DNA from: Drosophila pseudoobscura
Lineage: Eukaryota; Arthropoda; Insecta; Diptera; Drosophilidae
Length of the DNA: 64,000 nt
Assembly (NCBI RefSeq): GCF_009870125.1
Contig: NC_046681.1
Span: 15,017,001 to 15,081,000, forward strand
Direction of reading: 5' to 3'
Part shown: positions 10,575-17,906 of the stretch, in pieces
Layout of the letters: the number at the start of each line of letters is the position of its first letter
How positions within the stretch are numbered: position 1 is the first letter of the stretch
The notes under the pieces: model-generated
Databases searched by the model: none
What the model was told of the DNA's origin: nothing
Seen by the model: only the letters and a program-made list of their open reading frames with translations
Program-made: the position numbers and the translations under genes

Positions 10575-10848
10575 TAAACTTCGAAATGCAATTATAAGTA
10601 ATTGTGACATTGAGTTAGTAAAAGCATTAGTGGAGATAGTGTTGAATACTCTGCGAGGAAATCATAAGATATCAAAAAAGCAACTATATGCTCTAAAAAA
10701 GTATAAAAATGCATTACGTCTTATTTCATGTCCAAAACGGTCAATAAATTCTAAGAGAAAAGTTCTCATCCAAAAAGGAGGATTTTTACCTGTTTTAATA
10801 AGTTCATTGCTTTCGGGGATTTTTGGAAAAATATTGAACAATGCTTAA
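10501..10848 (+). CDS. Small basic Polinton protein with hydrophobic tail
   Basis: This frame overlaps the ATPase 3' end by about 70 bp. I chose the Met at 10501 to limit overlap; an upstream in-frame Met exists at 10435. The protein (about 115 aa) is Lys/Arg-rich and ends in a glycine-led hydrophobic segment (GGFLPVLISSLLSGIFGKIL). This basic-plus-hydrophobic architecture is common among small Polinton virion-associated proteins and resembles adenoviral core or pVI-like peptides, but the function is inferred. Confidence 0.65.
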   Translation: MVYKKNLNRLKANKHLLYVLKRANNKLRNAIISNCDIELVKALVEIVLNTLRGNHKISKKQLYALKKYKNALRLISCPKRSINSKRKVLIQKGGFLPVLISSLLSGIFGKILNNA

Positions 10849-11527
10849 AAATAAGCATCAATTAACCAAAGTTATTTTAATGCATCCGAATGCATATCAA
10901 AAATTGGTAAATAATGCCCAGAAAAACGATTTAATAAATATAACGTTTTTGCCTATTTTAAATGATAAAAAAACTAGCGACTTTAATAAATGGATTAAAA
11001 TACGTCAAGAATTGTGTTACTATCAAAATAAGAAAAGAAATAAGACAATGGATATACGAACTACGCAGAACAAACGACTTTCATCACCTCAAAGCATTGG
11101 AATACAAACCCAAGACGAGTCAGTTTGGTTAGATGTAAAACCTAACACTTCCATTCTTAACAATAAAAATAATGAGTCCTCAAAAAAGGAACTCTCTATC
11201 ACAAATGAGTTCTCTGATTTACCTAACGACATCGATGATGAAGATTTTCTGACCGAAAAATCTTTCAACTCAAAACCTAATAAGCGTAAAGTTGAGGATA
11301 CCTCATTTTTAGACACTCAAGCATCAAAAAAATCAGCATTGACTAAAGTGAAGCTTACTGATAAACAGCGAAAGCTAAGAGTAAAACTTAAGAGGTATAA
11401 AAGTGAATCAAATCCATTTCAAGACTTGAAATACGTAAGTGGACGAGAAAAGTTGATGAGGGCTGTTAGAAACAGTAAGGCCGTGCAAATTGGAAAGAAC
11501 AAAATTAATTGGTTATCCTATAATTAA
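10841..11527 (+). CDS. Polinton protein of unknown function, 228 aa
   Basis: The start overlaps the previous stop by 8 bp, indicating tight packing. The protein begins with an aliphatic segment (VILMHPNAYQKL), has a Ser/Asp/Glu-rich low-complexity middle and a strongly basic C-terminal third (KLTDKQRKLRVKLKRYKS). It is probably a virion or DNA-binding protein; no family is recognised. Confidence 0.6.
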   Translation: MLKNKHQLTKVILMHPNAYQKLVNNAQKNDLINITFLPILNDKKTSDFNKWIKIRQELCYYQNKKRNKTMDIRTTQNKRLSSPQSIGIQTQDESVWLDVKPNTSILNNKNNESSKKELSITNEFSDLPNDIDDEDFLTEKSFNSKPNKRKVEDTSFLDTQASKKSALTKVKLTDKQRKLRVKLKRYKSESNPFQDLKYVSGREKLMRAVRNSKAVQIGKNKINWLSYN

Positions 11528-11554
11528 TAAACTGCAAAGAACGTAGAACTAAAA

Positions 11555-12106
11555 ATGGTAAATGTAACAGAGTTTTTCGTGACATTACTTAGTAATGATT
11601 CGTTAAATGTATATCATGATAACGTTAAGTGTGCATTTACAAACATTGTAAATATTCCTGAAAACATGAACGATGACTGGGAAGTAGGAATTACAGACTT
11701 ATATCTAAATAAATGTATAAAAAGCAGGCCTGAGAATACCTCAATCGCATCTGAAGAAACAACAGAATTCGTTATTAGCTTAGTAAATGGAGAAACATTT
11801 CGATATGAAAATGAGTCAATAGAGTCTGAACAGTTTCAAAATGGTTTGATTTTTGTTTACACTGACATTATAAAACCAAGATGTGTTGGAAATAAAAGAC
11901 CTCGATGTCTTCGAGTATTACATTATAATGGAAAAGAGCAACTTATACAATTCAACAATATTGAATATTATCCCATTGAAATATGGTCTCCAAAAGAAAT
12001 TTCGATCTTAATTACCGATTCCAAAGGGTATAAAGTACCATTTGAATCTTCAGCAATTCCAATTTTTGTTACCCTTCACTTTAAAAAACGAAAAGAAATG
12101 CTATAA
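11555..12106 (+). CDS. Polinton minor capsid (penton-like) protein
   Basis: The 183-aa product has the length and N-terminal pattern of Polinton penton-type single jelly-roll proteins. The family typically begins with a segment like SNDSLNVYHDN, followed by WEVGITDLYL, both present here (residues about 13-23 and 43-52). In the family it occupies capsid vertices. It lies between the basic protein and the major capsid protein, as in other Polintons. Confidence 0.75.
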   Translation: MVNVTEFFVTLLSNDSLNVYHDNVKCAFTNIVNIPENMNDDWEVGITDLYLNKCIKSRPENTSIASEETTEFVISLVNGETFRYENESIESEQFQNGLIFVYTDIIKPRCVGNKRPRCLRVLHYNGKEQLIQFNNIEYYPIEIWSPKEISILITDSKGYKVPFESSAIPIFVTLHFKKRKEML

Positions 12107-12152
12107 ATAATACTGTAAAGATGGAAATTTATTCAGAGTAGAAATAACCATC

Positions 12153-12623
12153 ATGACGAAATCTTATCAACAATATTATTTAAATCAGTGTGGAGGAGGG
12201 TTGAATCATATAGGAAGTCTTTATGTTTCACCCAGAGTTATCCAACAAGGTAGAGGAATTGGGAACTTTTTTAGTGGTCTTTTTAATTACATAAAACCAC
12301 TATTCCTTTCCGGGATAAACGCTATTAAAAACCAAGCTACTGAGACTGGAAAGGCAGTAATAAATGAGTTTGGTCGAAAACCTTTAAGAACTATTATCCA
12401 AGAACAAAGTAAAATTGCTTTGCAAAACCTGTCAAATAAAGCCATTAATAAGTTAACCCGATTCCAGAATGGGGCAGGTAAAAAGAATAAAAAGAGAAGG
12501 TCTAGGAAAAAACTATCTCATTTATCATCTAAAGAAGGAAGCAAACATACGCAGTCGAGAACCAAAAAAAAAAAATCAACAAAGAAATTAACTATAAGAG
12601 ACATTTTTTCTAAATCAAAATGA
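12153..12623 (+). CDS. Polinton virion protein, Gly-rich/basic (pVI-like)
   Basis: This is a 156-aa protein with an N-terminal Gly-rich stretch (QCGGGLNHIGSLYVSP), then GRGIGNFFSGLFNYIKPLF, an amphipathic segment, and a strongly basic C-terminus of Lys/Arg runs. The order resembles Polinton and adenovirus minor internal virion proteins with membrane-active amphipathic helices. The stop overlaps the major capsid start by 4 bp. Confidence 0.65.
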   Translation: MTKSYQQYYLNQCGGGLNHIGSLYVSPRVIQQGRGIGNFFSGLFNYIKPLFLSGINAIKNQATETGKAVINEFGRKPLRTIIQEQSKIALQNLSNKAINKLTRFQNGAGKKNKKRRSRKKLSHLSSKEGSKHTQSRTKKKKSTKKLTIRDIFSKSK

Positions 12624-13912
12624 CCACCCATATTGAATGTATGAAAAGCGAATTGGATCTCTTTGAGCCACATCCTACACAAAGCTCTATTCTGAGAACA
12701 GAAGAAGTTTCATATAACCCCATAGCTTCGTTGGACAGTGCTTCTTCAATTGAATTCGTTTGCTTAGGAAATGGGGAAACATATCGAGACCTATCAAGTG
12801 TTTACTTAAGACTTGTTGTGCAACTAAGAAAAAGTGATAATACCAACATTGAAGGAAACGATGTTGGAGTAGTGAATAATATTTTGCATTCAATGTTTAG
12901 AAGTTCGTCCGTATATTTAAATAATATTTTGGTTTCTCAGAGTGATAATAACTATCATTATAGATCGTATTTGCAAACGATTTTAAACTATGGCAGTGAT
13001 GCCAGTGAAAGTCACTTAGCCACTCAAGGTTATTATCCTAATTATGGTAAATTATTATCTGGTAGATACGTTAACACCGATGGATCCATTATGCTCAAAA
13101 ATATTTTTCAAAACAGTAATAAGGTTGAACTATTCGGAAAAGTTCATGGAGATATATTTAATCAACAAAAACTGCTTATAAATAATGTAGATTTGAGGAT
13201 TACTTTTAACATTGAAAAAACAGCATTTTATTTAATGGAATCTGAAACTGAATCAAATCTTAAAATATTGGAGGCCCAACTATTCATGAACCACATAACT
13301 ATTAATCCGAGCATTTTATTGGCTCATCATCATGTTTTACAAACTAAAAATGCCATTTATCCATACAGCAAAGTTCAAGTAAAATCATTTACAATATATC
13401 CAGGAAATAATACATTATCAATTGACAATGCAGTTATTGGACAGCTTCCCAATTTTTTGGTTTTTTGCATGGTAAAAAACAAATCATATTCTGGAAATCG
13501 GGCATTAAACCCCTTCCATTTTGAACATTTTAAAATTCAACGCTTTAATCTATTGGTTAATGGAGTACAAGTACCATCGCAGGCACTTGAGTTTGATTTC
13601 TCGAACTCTGAAAATGCTCAAAGCTCTAGAGGATATAATATGCTATTCAGATCAAGTGGAATAAAACATTATGATCGAGGCTTACAAATTACAAAGGAAA
13701 TGTTTGATAAAAATAGTTTTATATTAGCATTTGACCTAACAGCAGACCATCACAATTCAACTGTATGCTCAAATTTAATATCACAAGGAGCCATCCGAAT
13801 TGAAGGACGATTTTCGGAGCCTCTTACAGAAGCAGTTACTTGTCTGGTATACTGTGAATATGACTCAATGATTGATATTGATAAACATAGAAATATTCGT
13901 GTACTATTGTAA
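12620..13912 (+). CDS. Polinton major capsid protein (double jelly-roll type)
   Basis: The 430-aa product begins with SELDLFEPHPTQSSI, then VSYNPIASLDSASSIEFVCLG, the typical opening of Polinton major capsid proteins (the F54H12.2-like family). In this family the protein has two jelly-roll folds and builds pseudohexameric capsomers. Length, position immediately before the protease, and overlap with the preceding gene all fit. The fold itself cannot be proven from sequence alone. Confidence 0.85.
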   Translation: MTTHIECMKSELDLFEPHPTQSSILRTEEVSYNPIASLDSASSIEFVCLGNGETYRDLSSVYLRLVVQLRKSDNTNIEGNDVGVVNNILHSMFRSSSVYLNNILVSQSDNNYHYRSYLQTILNYGSDASESHLATQGYYPNYGKLLSGRYVNTDGSIMLKNIFQNSNKVELFGKVHGDIFNQQKLLINNVDLRITFNIEKTAFYLMESETESNLKILEAQLFMNHITINPSILLAHHHVLQTKNAIYPYSKVQVKSFTIYPGNNTLSIDNAVIGQLPNFLVFCMVKNKSYSGNRALNPFHFEHFKIQRFNLLVNGVQVPSQALEFDFSNSENAQSSRGYNMLFRSSGIKHYDRGLQITKEMFDKNSFILAFDLTADHHNSTVCSNLISQGAIRIEGRFSEPLTEAVTCLVYCEYDSMIDIDKHRNIRVLL

Positions 13913-13914
13913 AA

Positions 13915-14373
13915 ATGAATACATTACAAATCGATAAGTTGCTTTCCAAGCATTCAAAAACAAAAAGAATTTTTAAAGGAGTTTATCCCTCTGATCAGCT
14001 GCCTCAAGTAATTTCGAAATATCCTGCTTTAATAATAGCAAACACAGATTCTTCAAGCTATTCAGGAACTCATTGGGTTGCTTTTTACTTTGAAAACAAA
14101 TATTCAGCCGAATTTTTTGATTCATATGGTCAATATCCTCAAAATAAAGAATTTTTAAAAATATTAAGGAAAAATTCCATAAAGTTTACATTTAATAAAC
14201 AACCACTGCAAGGTTATTTTTCAAATACATGCGGTCATTACTGTATCCTATATGGAATATTTAAAAGCAGCAAAAAAACATTAAATTGTTTTTTAAAACA
14301 ATTTAAGAAAAATGATTTTAACTATAATGATAAGTTAATAATAAAAATGTTTAAGAAAATTCGTTTAAAATAA
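13915..14373 (+). CDS. Polinton maturation protease (adenain/Ulp1-like)
   Basis: This 152-aa cysteine protease matches the adenovirus protease/Ulp1 pattern: the catalytic His in GTHWVAFYF (about residue 58), Asp in EFFDSYGQYP (about 73), Gln in KQPLQGYFSN (about 100) and Cys in NTCGHYCILYG (about 106). In the family it processes virion proteins during maturation. The start lies two bases after the capsid stop, so the two are likely co-transcribed. Confidence 0.9.
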   Translation: MNTLQIDKLLSKHSKTKRIFKGVYPSDQLPQVISKYPALIIANTDSSSYSGTHWVAFYFENKYSAEFFDSYGQYPQNKEFLKILRKNSIKFTFNKQPLQGYFSNTCGHYCILYGIFKSSKKTLNCFLKQFKKNDFNYNDKLIIKMFKKIRLK

Positions 14374-14406
14374 AACACAATATTATTTCAGAGACATTTA
14401 AGATGT

Positions 14407-14706
14407 TTATTGAATTTTTGAGCTGGGATACATTCTTTTATTTAAGTTATAGTACTTTAACATTAGGTCTATAGCTTCTGCTTTCTTATTTGGTAGGGTA
14501 TGACACAGGCATGTGTCAGGTCCGTCCGTTGCATCGTCATCACTCCAGGGGCATAGCTTATAATGAAAGCCAAACTTGGAGTACTGAAGCTCCTTTTCCT
14601 CCAGATCTTCCAAAATTCTCATCAAATTTTCAAGAATTTGTACGTGCTCCTCGAAGATCATCTCCTCGAATTGCATTAAAAAAAGTTTTATTTGTTTGGC
14701 ATGCAT
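14407..14706 (-). CDS. Polinton accessory protein, 99 aa, unknown
   Basis: This ORF lies convergent with the protease, 33 bp away. The N-terminal half is a likely coiled coil (FEEMIFEEHVQILENLMRIL), followed by a Cys/Asp-rich patch (CPWSDDDATDGPDTCLCH) that might bind metal. No family is recognised. A TATATAAAG-like motif on the minus strand at about 14759-14766 lies about 55 bp upstream of the ATG. Confidence 0.55.
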   Translation of the reverse strand: MHAKQIKLFLMQFEEMIFEEHVQILENLMRILEDLEEKELQYSKFGFHYKLCPWSDDDATDGPDTCLCHTLPNKKAEAIDLMLKYYNLNKRMYPSSKIQ

Positions 14707-14949
14707 CTTGCAGCTGACTTCTTGAATCTATTACTGATAATGTTTCAAAGAGCAGGACTCTTTATATCCACGTCTTTGCTATGTTTCCCTTATATTTTTC
14801 TTTACCCATGTATTGGAAATGATAAGTACTATATCTAGCCATCTCTTTTTTACATATGTGTGTATATTCGTAACCTTTTTCTTTATTTTTGTCTTTACAT
14901 GTATAGTTGTCTCTTCTTCTCTTACATATATATAATGGGAACTCTTTAT

Positions 14950-15267
14950 TTACTCTTTACATATAAATTGGAAATGGGCAGTGCTATATCTATTCATCTC
15001 TTTTCCTTTATATATAAGATGTGAGATTCCATGCTCCTTCAACATCTTAAAGGGTGTTTTTGTGGAAAATTTGGTCACATAACTTTTAGGTAAAAATATC
15101 CAAAGCGGTTCGTTGTCCTTATCAGTTAAATAAAGGACTACTTTATTTCCAAATGATGTTTTTTTGATTTTACATCCATTGATCTTGTACTCAAATCCTA
15201 TGCATAGGTCCTCAACCTTGGTGTATCCAACCGCCGGCTTTGTCTCGTTAAGTAATTCTAGGAAAGC
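14950..15267 (-). CDS. Polinton accessory reading frame, OB-fold-like
   Basis: This is a minus-strand open frame of 105 codons ending in TAA at 14950-14952. It has no start codon at its 5' side and is preceded there by an acceptor-like site (TATATACCTAG), so it probably begins in a small upstream exon. The translation alternates hydrophobic strands and turns: GYTKVEDLCIGFEYKI, then KTSFGNKVVLYLTDKDN, then LWIFLPKSYVTKF. This resembles small OB-fold proteins that bind single-stranded DNA. The fold is inferred by eye only. It is the second minus-strand accessory gene, upstream of the 99-aa ORF. Confidence 0.5.
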   Translation of the reverse strand, partial: AFLELLNETKPAVGYTKVEDLCIGFEYKINGCKIKKTSFGNKVVLYLTDKDNEPLWIFLPKSYVTKFSTKTPFKMLKEHGISHLIYKGKEMNRYSTAHFQFICKE

Positions 15268-15334
15268 CTAGGTATATATTTGATGAAGTGCTTATCATTT
15301 TCTATATAGAGATTTAAATATTCTTACATACCAT

Positions 15335-15725
15335 TATAGTAATAGAAACTATTCAACCTACTAACGATTTTATACTAAATTATTTAAAAGATTGCATGAT
15401 CTTTTATACTCTCATTAATTCAATTTTATACAAATGTGATCTGAGCAGATTGGTAGTTGAGTGATAATAAGTAAATGGTTTTAAAGCTGTAATGGCCAGA
15501 TGTCTCAAGTCTGATTGGTGGTTGAGTAATAAGGGATAAATTATGGATACACTGCTGTATATATTGTTTCAAATATTATATTTACATGTTGGGTCTTATA
15601 TAACCGTCAACATGAAAAAATTATATAAACAGAACAAAATGCATAGAATTTTTGTTCATATGCTGTTCACTTCCTATATAAGAACTGTAAGTTACTGAGA
15701 TAGGTTAGTTCACTTTCACTTCGAA
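15335..15725. promoter_or_regulatory. Polinton divergent intergenic region
   Basis: This is about 390 bp of AT-rich DNA between the minus-strand OB-like frame and the plus-strand zinc-finger ORF. It contains two related segments (GATCTGAGCAGATTGGTAGTTGAGTGATAA near 15440 and TCTGATTGGTGGTTGAGTAATAA near 15510) that may be binding sites or decayed repeats. A TATATAAG at 15675-15682, with TTAGTTCACTTTC about 30 bp downstream, fits a plus-strand promoter. Confidence 0.45.
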
Positions 15726-15950
15726 ATGAGGACATTTCATTGCGAGTTGTGTTATTTAAAAACATCTTTTAGTTCCCGCAATGAACTGAAAAAACACACC
15801 TTAAAAATCCACAACTTTAGTTATTCAAAATCAAAATCATCATTTTATCGATGTTACTTATGTCCAGGAACTGAACTGTTTTGGTTGAGAATTGACTTCA
15901 ATATGCATATGTTATTTAAGCATAACATGGAATTAAAGCGAAAAATATAA
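15726..15950 (+). CDS. Small two-zinc-finger Polinton protein, 74 aa
   Basis: The protein contains two C2H2-like fingers: Cys6-x2-Cys9 with His pair around residues 22-27 (KKHTLKIH), and a second CYLC pair near residues 40-43 with HMLFKH near 59-64. Such mini zinc-finger proteins could regulate element genes or bind its DNA ends. It is the last internal gene before the right TIR. Confidence 0.65.
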   Translation: MRTFHCELCYLKTSFSSRNELKKHTLKIHNFSYSKSKSSFYRCYLCPGTELFWLRIDFNMHMLFKHNMELKRKI

Positions 15951-16314
15951 TATTTATTTAAAAATGAAATAATCTGTGCGTTTTTAAATATAAATACCCT
16001 TACATAAATTTACCAACTAAGTATAAAATGATGTGAACATTACTCAATAAATTCATTCAAAAGCATCAGTATTCTACCTGAAATCCACTTATTCTTTTTG
16101 TGTAATCCTCACGTGGAAGAAACCTGTTTCAAACGAATCCTATGATTCTCTTGTAATAAGAGGAAGTGAAATTCAACCAATCAAAAGTAAAACAGAAACA
16201 TTTAAAATAAATAGTGGTTAAATGTGTTATATTTATTATATATGTACATATGTATATATTATTTTTAGAAAAATACATAAAATATTCTTATTATATAAAT
16301 ATGTATTCGTATTA

Positions 16315-16668
16315 TTAAAATTTCGCCTCAGCTAATTTTACCGCAGCAATTAAGTCATCATCATCTTCGTCCCGAAGTAGTTCCTGGAGTTGAGATCTTT
16401 TATCATCATCCTGATTATCTACTAAATCGAAAATGTTGTCATCATCCGGGAAAATGTATGCTGGATTATCATTATTAGACGTTGCATTCCTTGGGTCATC
16501 GTCGTCATCATCCCATTTAATGTCACTTAACCAGGTCAAGTTGCTCTCGAGATAGGTTTGAGTCTTAATCCCAAAAATCAAGGACAGGTCTACGGAGCTC
16601 GGCTGAGAGTCCAGATTTATGGTTGATTCCGGTTGGGAATCGATAAAAATGATTTCAAGGTCATCCAT
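16315..16668 (-). CDS. Polinton TIR-encoded acidic protein, right copy
   Basis: Encodes the same 117 residues as 2457-2810, on the opposite strand. The identity shows the two TIRs have not diverged in this part, either through recency or through gene conversion. Confidence 0.7.
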   Translation of the reverse strand: MDDLEIIFIDSQPESTINLDSQPSSVDLSLIFGIKTQTYLESNLTWLSDIKWDDDDDDPRNATSNNDNPAYIFPDDDNIFDLVDNQDDDKRSQLQELLRDEDDDDLIAAVKLAEAKF

Positions 16669-16712
16669 CGTTGTTGAAAGATTACTAGTTTATGTCCTAG
16701 CTGTTAGCTGTG

Positions 16713-17085
16713 AGTAGTTATTATATAGGCACTTTGCTATGGGACAGTGGTAGGTACACAAAGGAGGAATATAAATTATAGAGAAAGTAGAAAGGTTCAA
16801 GGGCATCGAAACCGTTTTTCAGGAAACACTTAAAAAATACCTCTAAACTATCACATTAGATTCATTGCAAAGGGATGACCTACCTGTTTGAGGGTTGTTT
16901 GAATCGCAACACGGGACCAATCGTAAAAACAGGTTCATTGACAGTAAGTGGGAGGAGAGAGAATATAAATGAGCGAAGGATCGATTTGAGAGGATTTTAC
17001 ATGGTTGAGAAACAGGATTAAGATCGAAGTTAGTTCACATTATCGCCGATAGGTGGCGCCACCAAGTAGTAAGGATACGGGACAG
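16713..17085 (+). repeat. 373-bp terminal unit, inner right copy
   Basis: Same sequence and orientation as 1225-1597, mirrored from the inner left copy. Confidence 0.92.
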
Positions 17086-17527
17086 ACGTATATTTACTCT
17101 AAGTAGCATTAATTAATTTTGATGTCTTCCTATTATAATTTTATTCTTTGCGTGCTCCTATATATATCTCCATTAATTTGTGTTCTCTTACCATTCAACC
17201 CTCTATACGGACATCTAGATACCCAGGTTTCCAACCTATGTTTTCTATAGGATGTAAATTTCAGAAACTTCACACATTTGTTTTCCCAATTCAATGTTTA
17301 TAAAATATCCTATAAGTATTTATTTAACTTGACCAGTTAATAACATAGCAGAAATTGGTTCCCAATTCAATGTTAATAAAATATCTTATAAGTATTTATT
17401 TAACATGATCACGTAATAACATAGCAATATGATGCACACTTACATTCAACATGTTGCCAAGCTGCACATGCTTAAGCAAATGTTGCTGCAACATGTTGCG
17501 AATTTGGTAATTCAGTGTAAAAAGTCG
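17086..17527. repeat. 442-bp spacer, right copy
   Basis: Reverse complement of 1598-2039, with the same internal direct repeat of about 75 bp. Confidence 0.85.
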
Positions 17528-17900
17528 CTGTCCCGTATCCTTACTACTTGGTGGCGCCACCTATCGGCGATAATGTGAACTAACTTCGATCTTAATCCTG
17601 TTTCTCAACCATGTAAAATCCTCTCAAATCGATCCTTCGCTCATTTATATTCTCTCTCCTCCCACTTACTGTCAATGAACCTGTTTTTACGATTGGTCCC
17701 GTGTTGCGATTCAAACAACCCTCAAACAGGTAGGTCATCCCTTTGCAATGAATCTAATGTGATAGTTTAGAGGTATTTTTTAAGTGTTTCCTGAAAAACG
17801 GTTTCGATGCCCTTGAACCTTTCTACTTTCTCTATAATTTATATTCCTCCTTTGTGTACCTACCACTGTCCCATAGCAAAGTGCCTATATAATAACTACT
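17528..17900 (-). repeat. 373-bp terminal unit, outer right copy
   Basis: Reverse complement of 1225-1597. It ends CTATATAATAACTACT at the insertion junction, so a TATA-like motif points out into host DNA. Confidence 0.93.
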
Positions 17901-17906
17901 ATTATC
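17901..17906. repeat. Target-site duplication, right copy (ATTATC)
   Basis: Second copy of the six-bp duplication flanking the Polinton; see 1219-1224. Confidence 0.93.

Larger units (their letters stand above)
1225..17900. mobile_element. Polinton (Maverick) element, apparently whole, young
   Basis: This is a self-synthesising virus-like DNA transposon of 16,676 bp. It begins AGTAGTTATT and ends AATAACTACT, has 1831-bp inverted termini and is flanked by a 6-bp target duplication. It contains the family's core set: protein-primed polymerase B, retroviral-type integrase with chromodomain, FtsK/HerA-like packaging ATPase, penton-like and double-jelly-roll-like capsid proteins, adenain-like protease and several small conserved proteins. 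The two TIRs have exactly equal length and encode identical proteins, so insertion is recent. It looks whole or nearly so, with at most about one apparent interruption in the coding part, which may be an intron. Base composition is AT-rich compared with the host genes. Whether it is mobile cannot be told from sequence. Confidence 0.96.
16070..17900 (-). repeat. Polinton right terminal inverted repeat
   Basis: Reverse complement of 1225-3055, also exactly 1831 bp. It contains the mirrored acidic ORF (16315-16668), the inner 373-bp unit (16713-17085), the 442-bp spacer (17086-17527) and the outer 373-bp unit (17528-17900). Confidence 0.95.

Noticed and set aside
15440-15530. Similarity between two GATTGGTGGTTGAGT segments as an attachment site
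   Set aside because: They lie inside the Polinton and not at its ends, and the real junctions are already defined by the target duplication.
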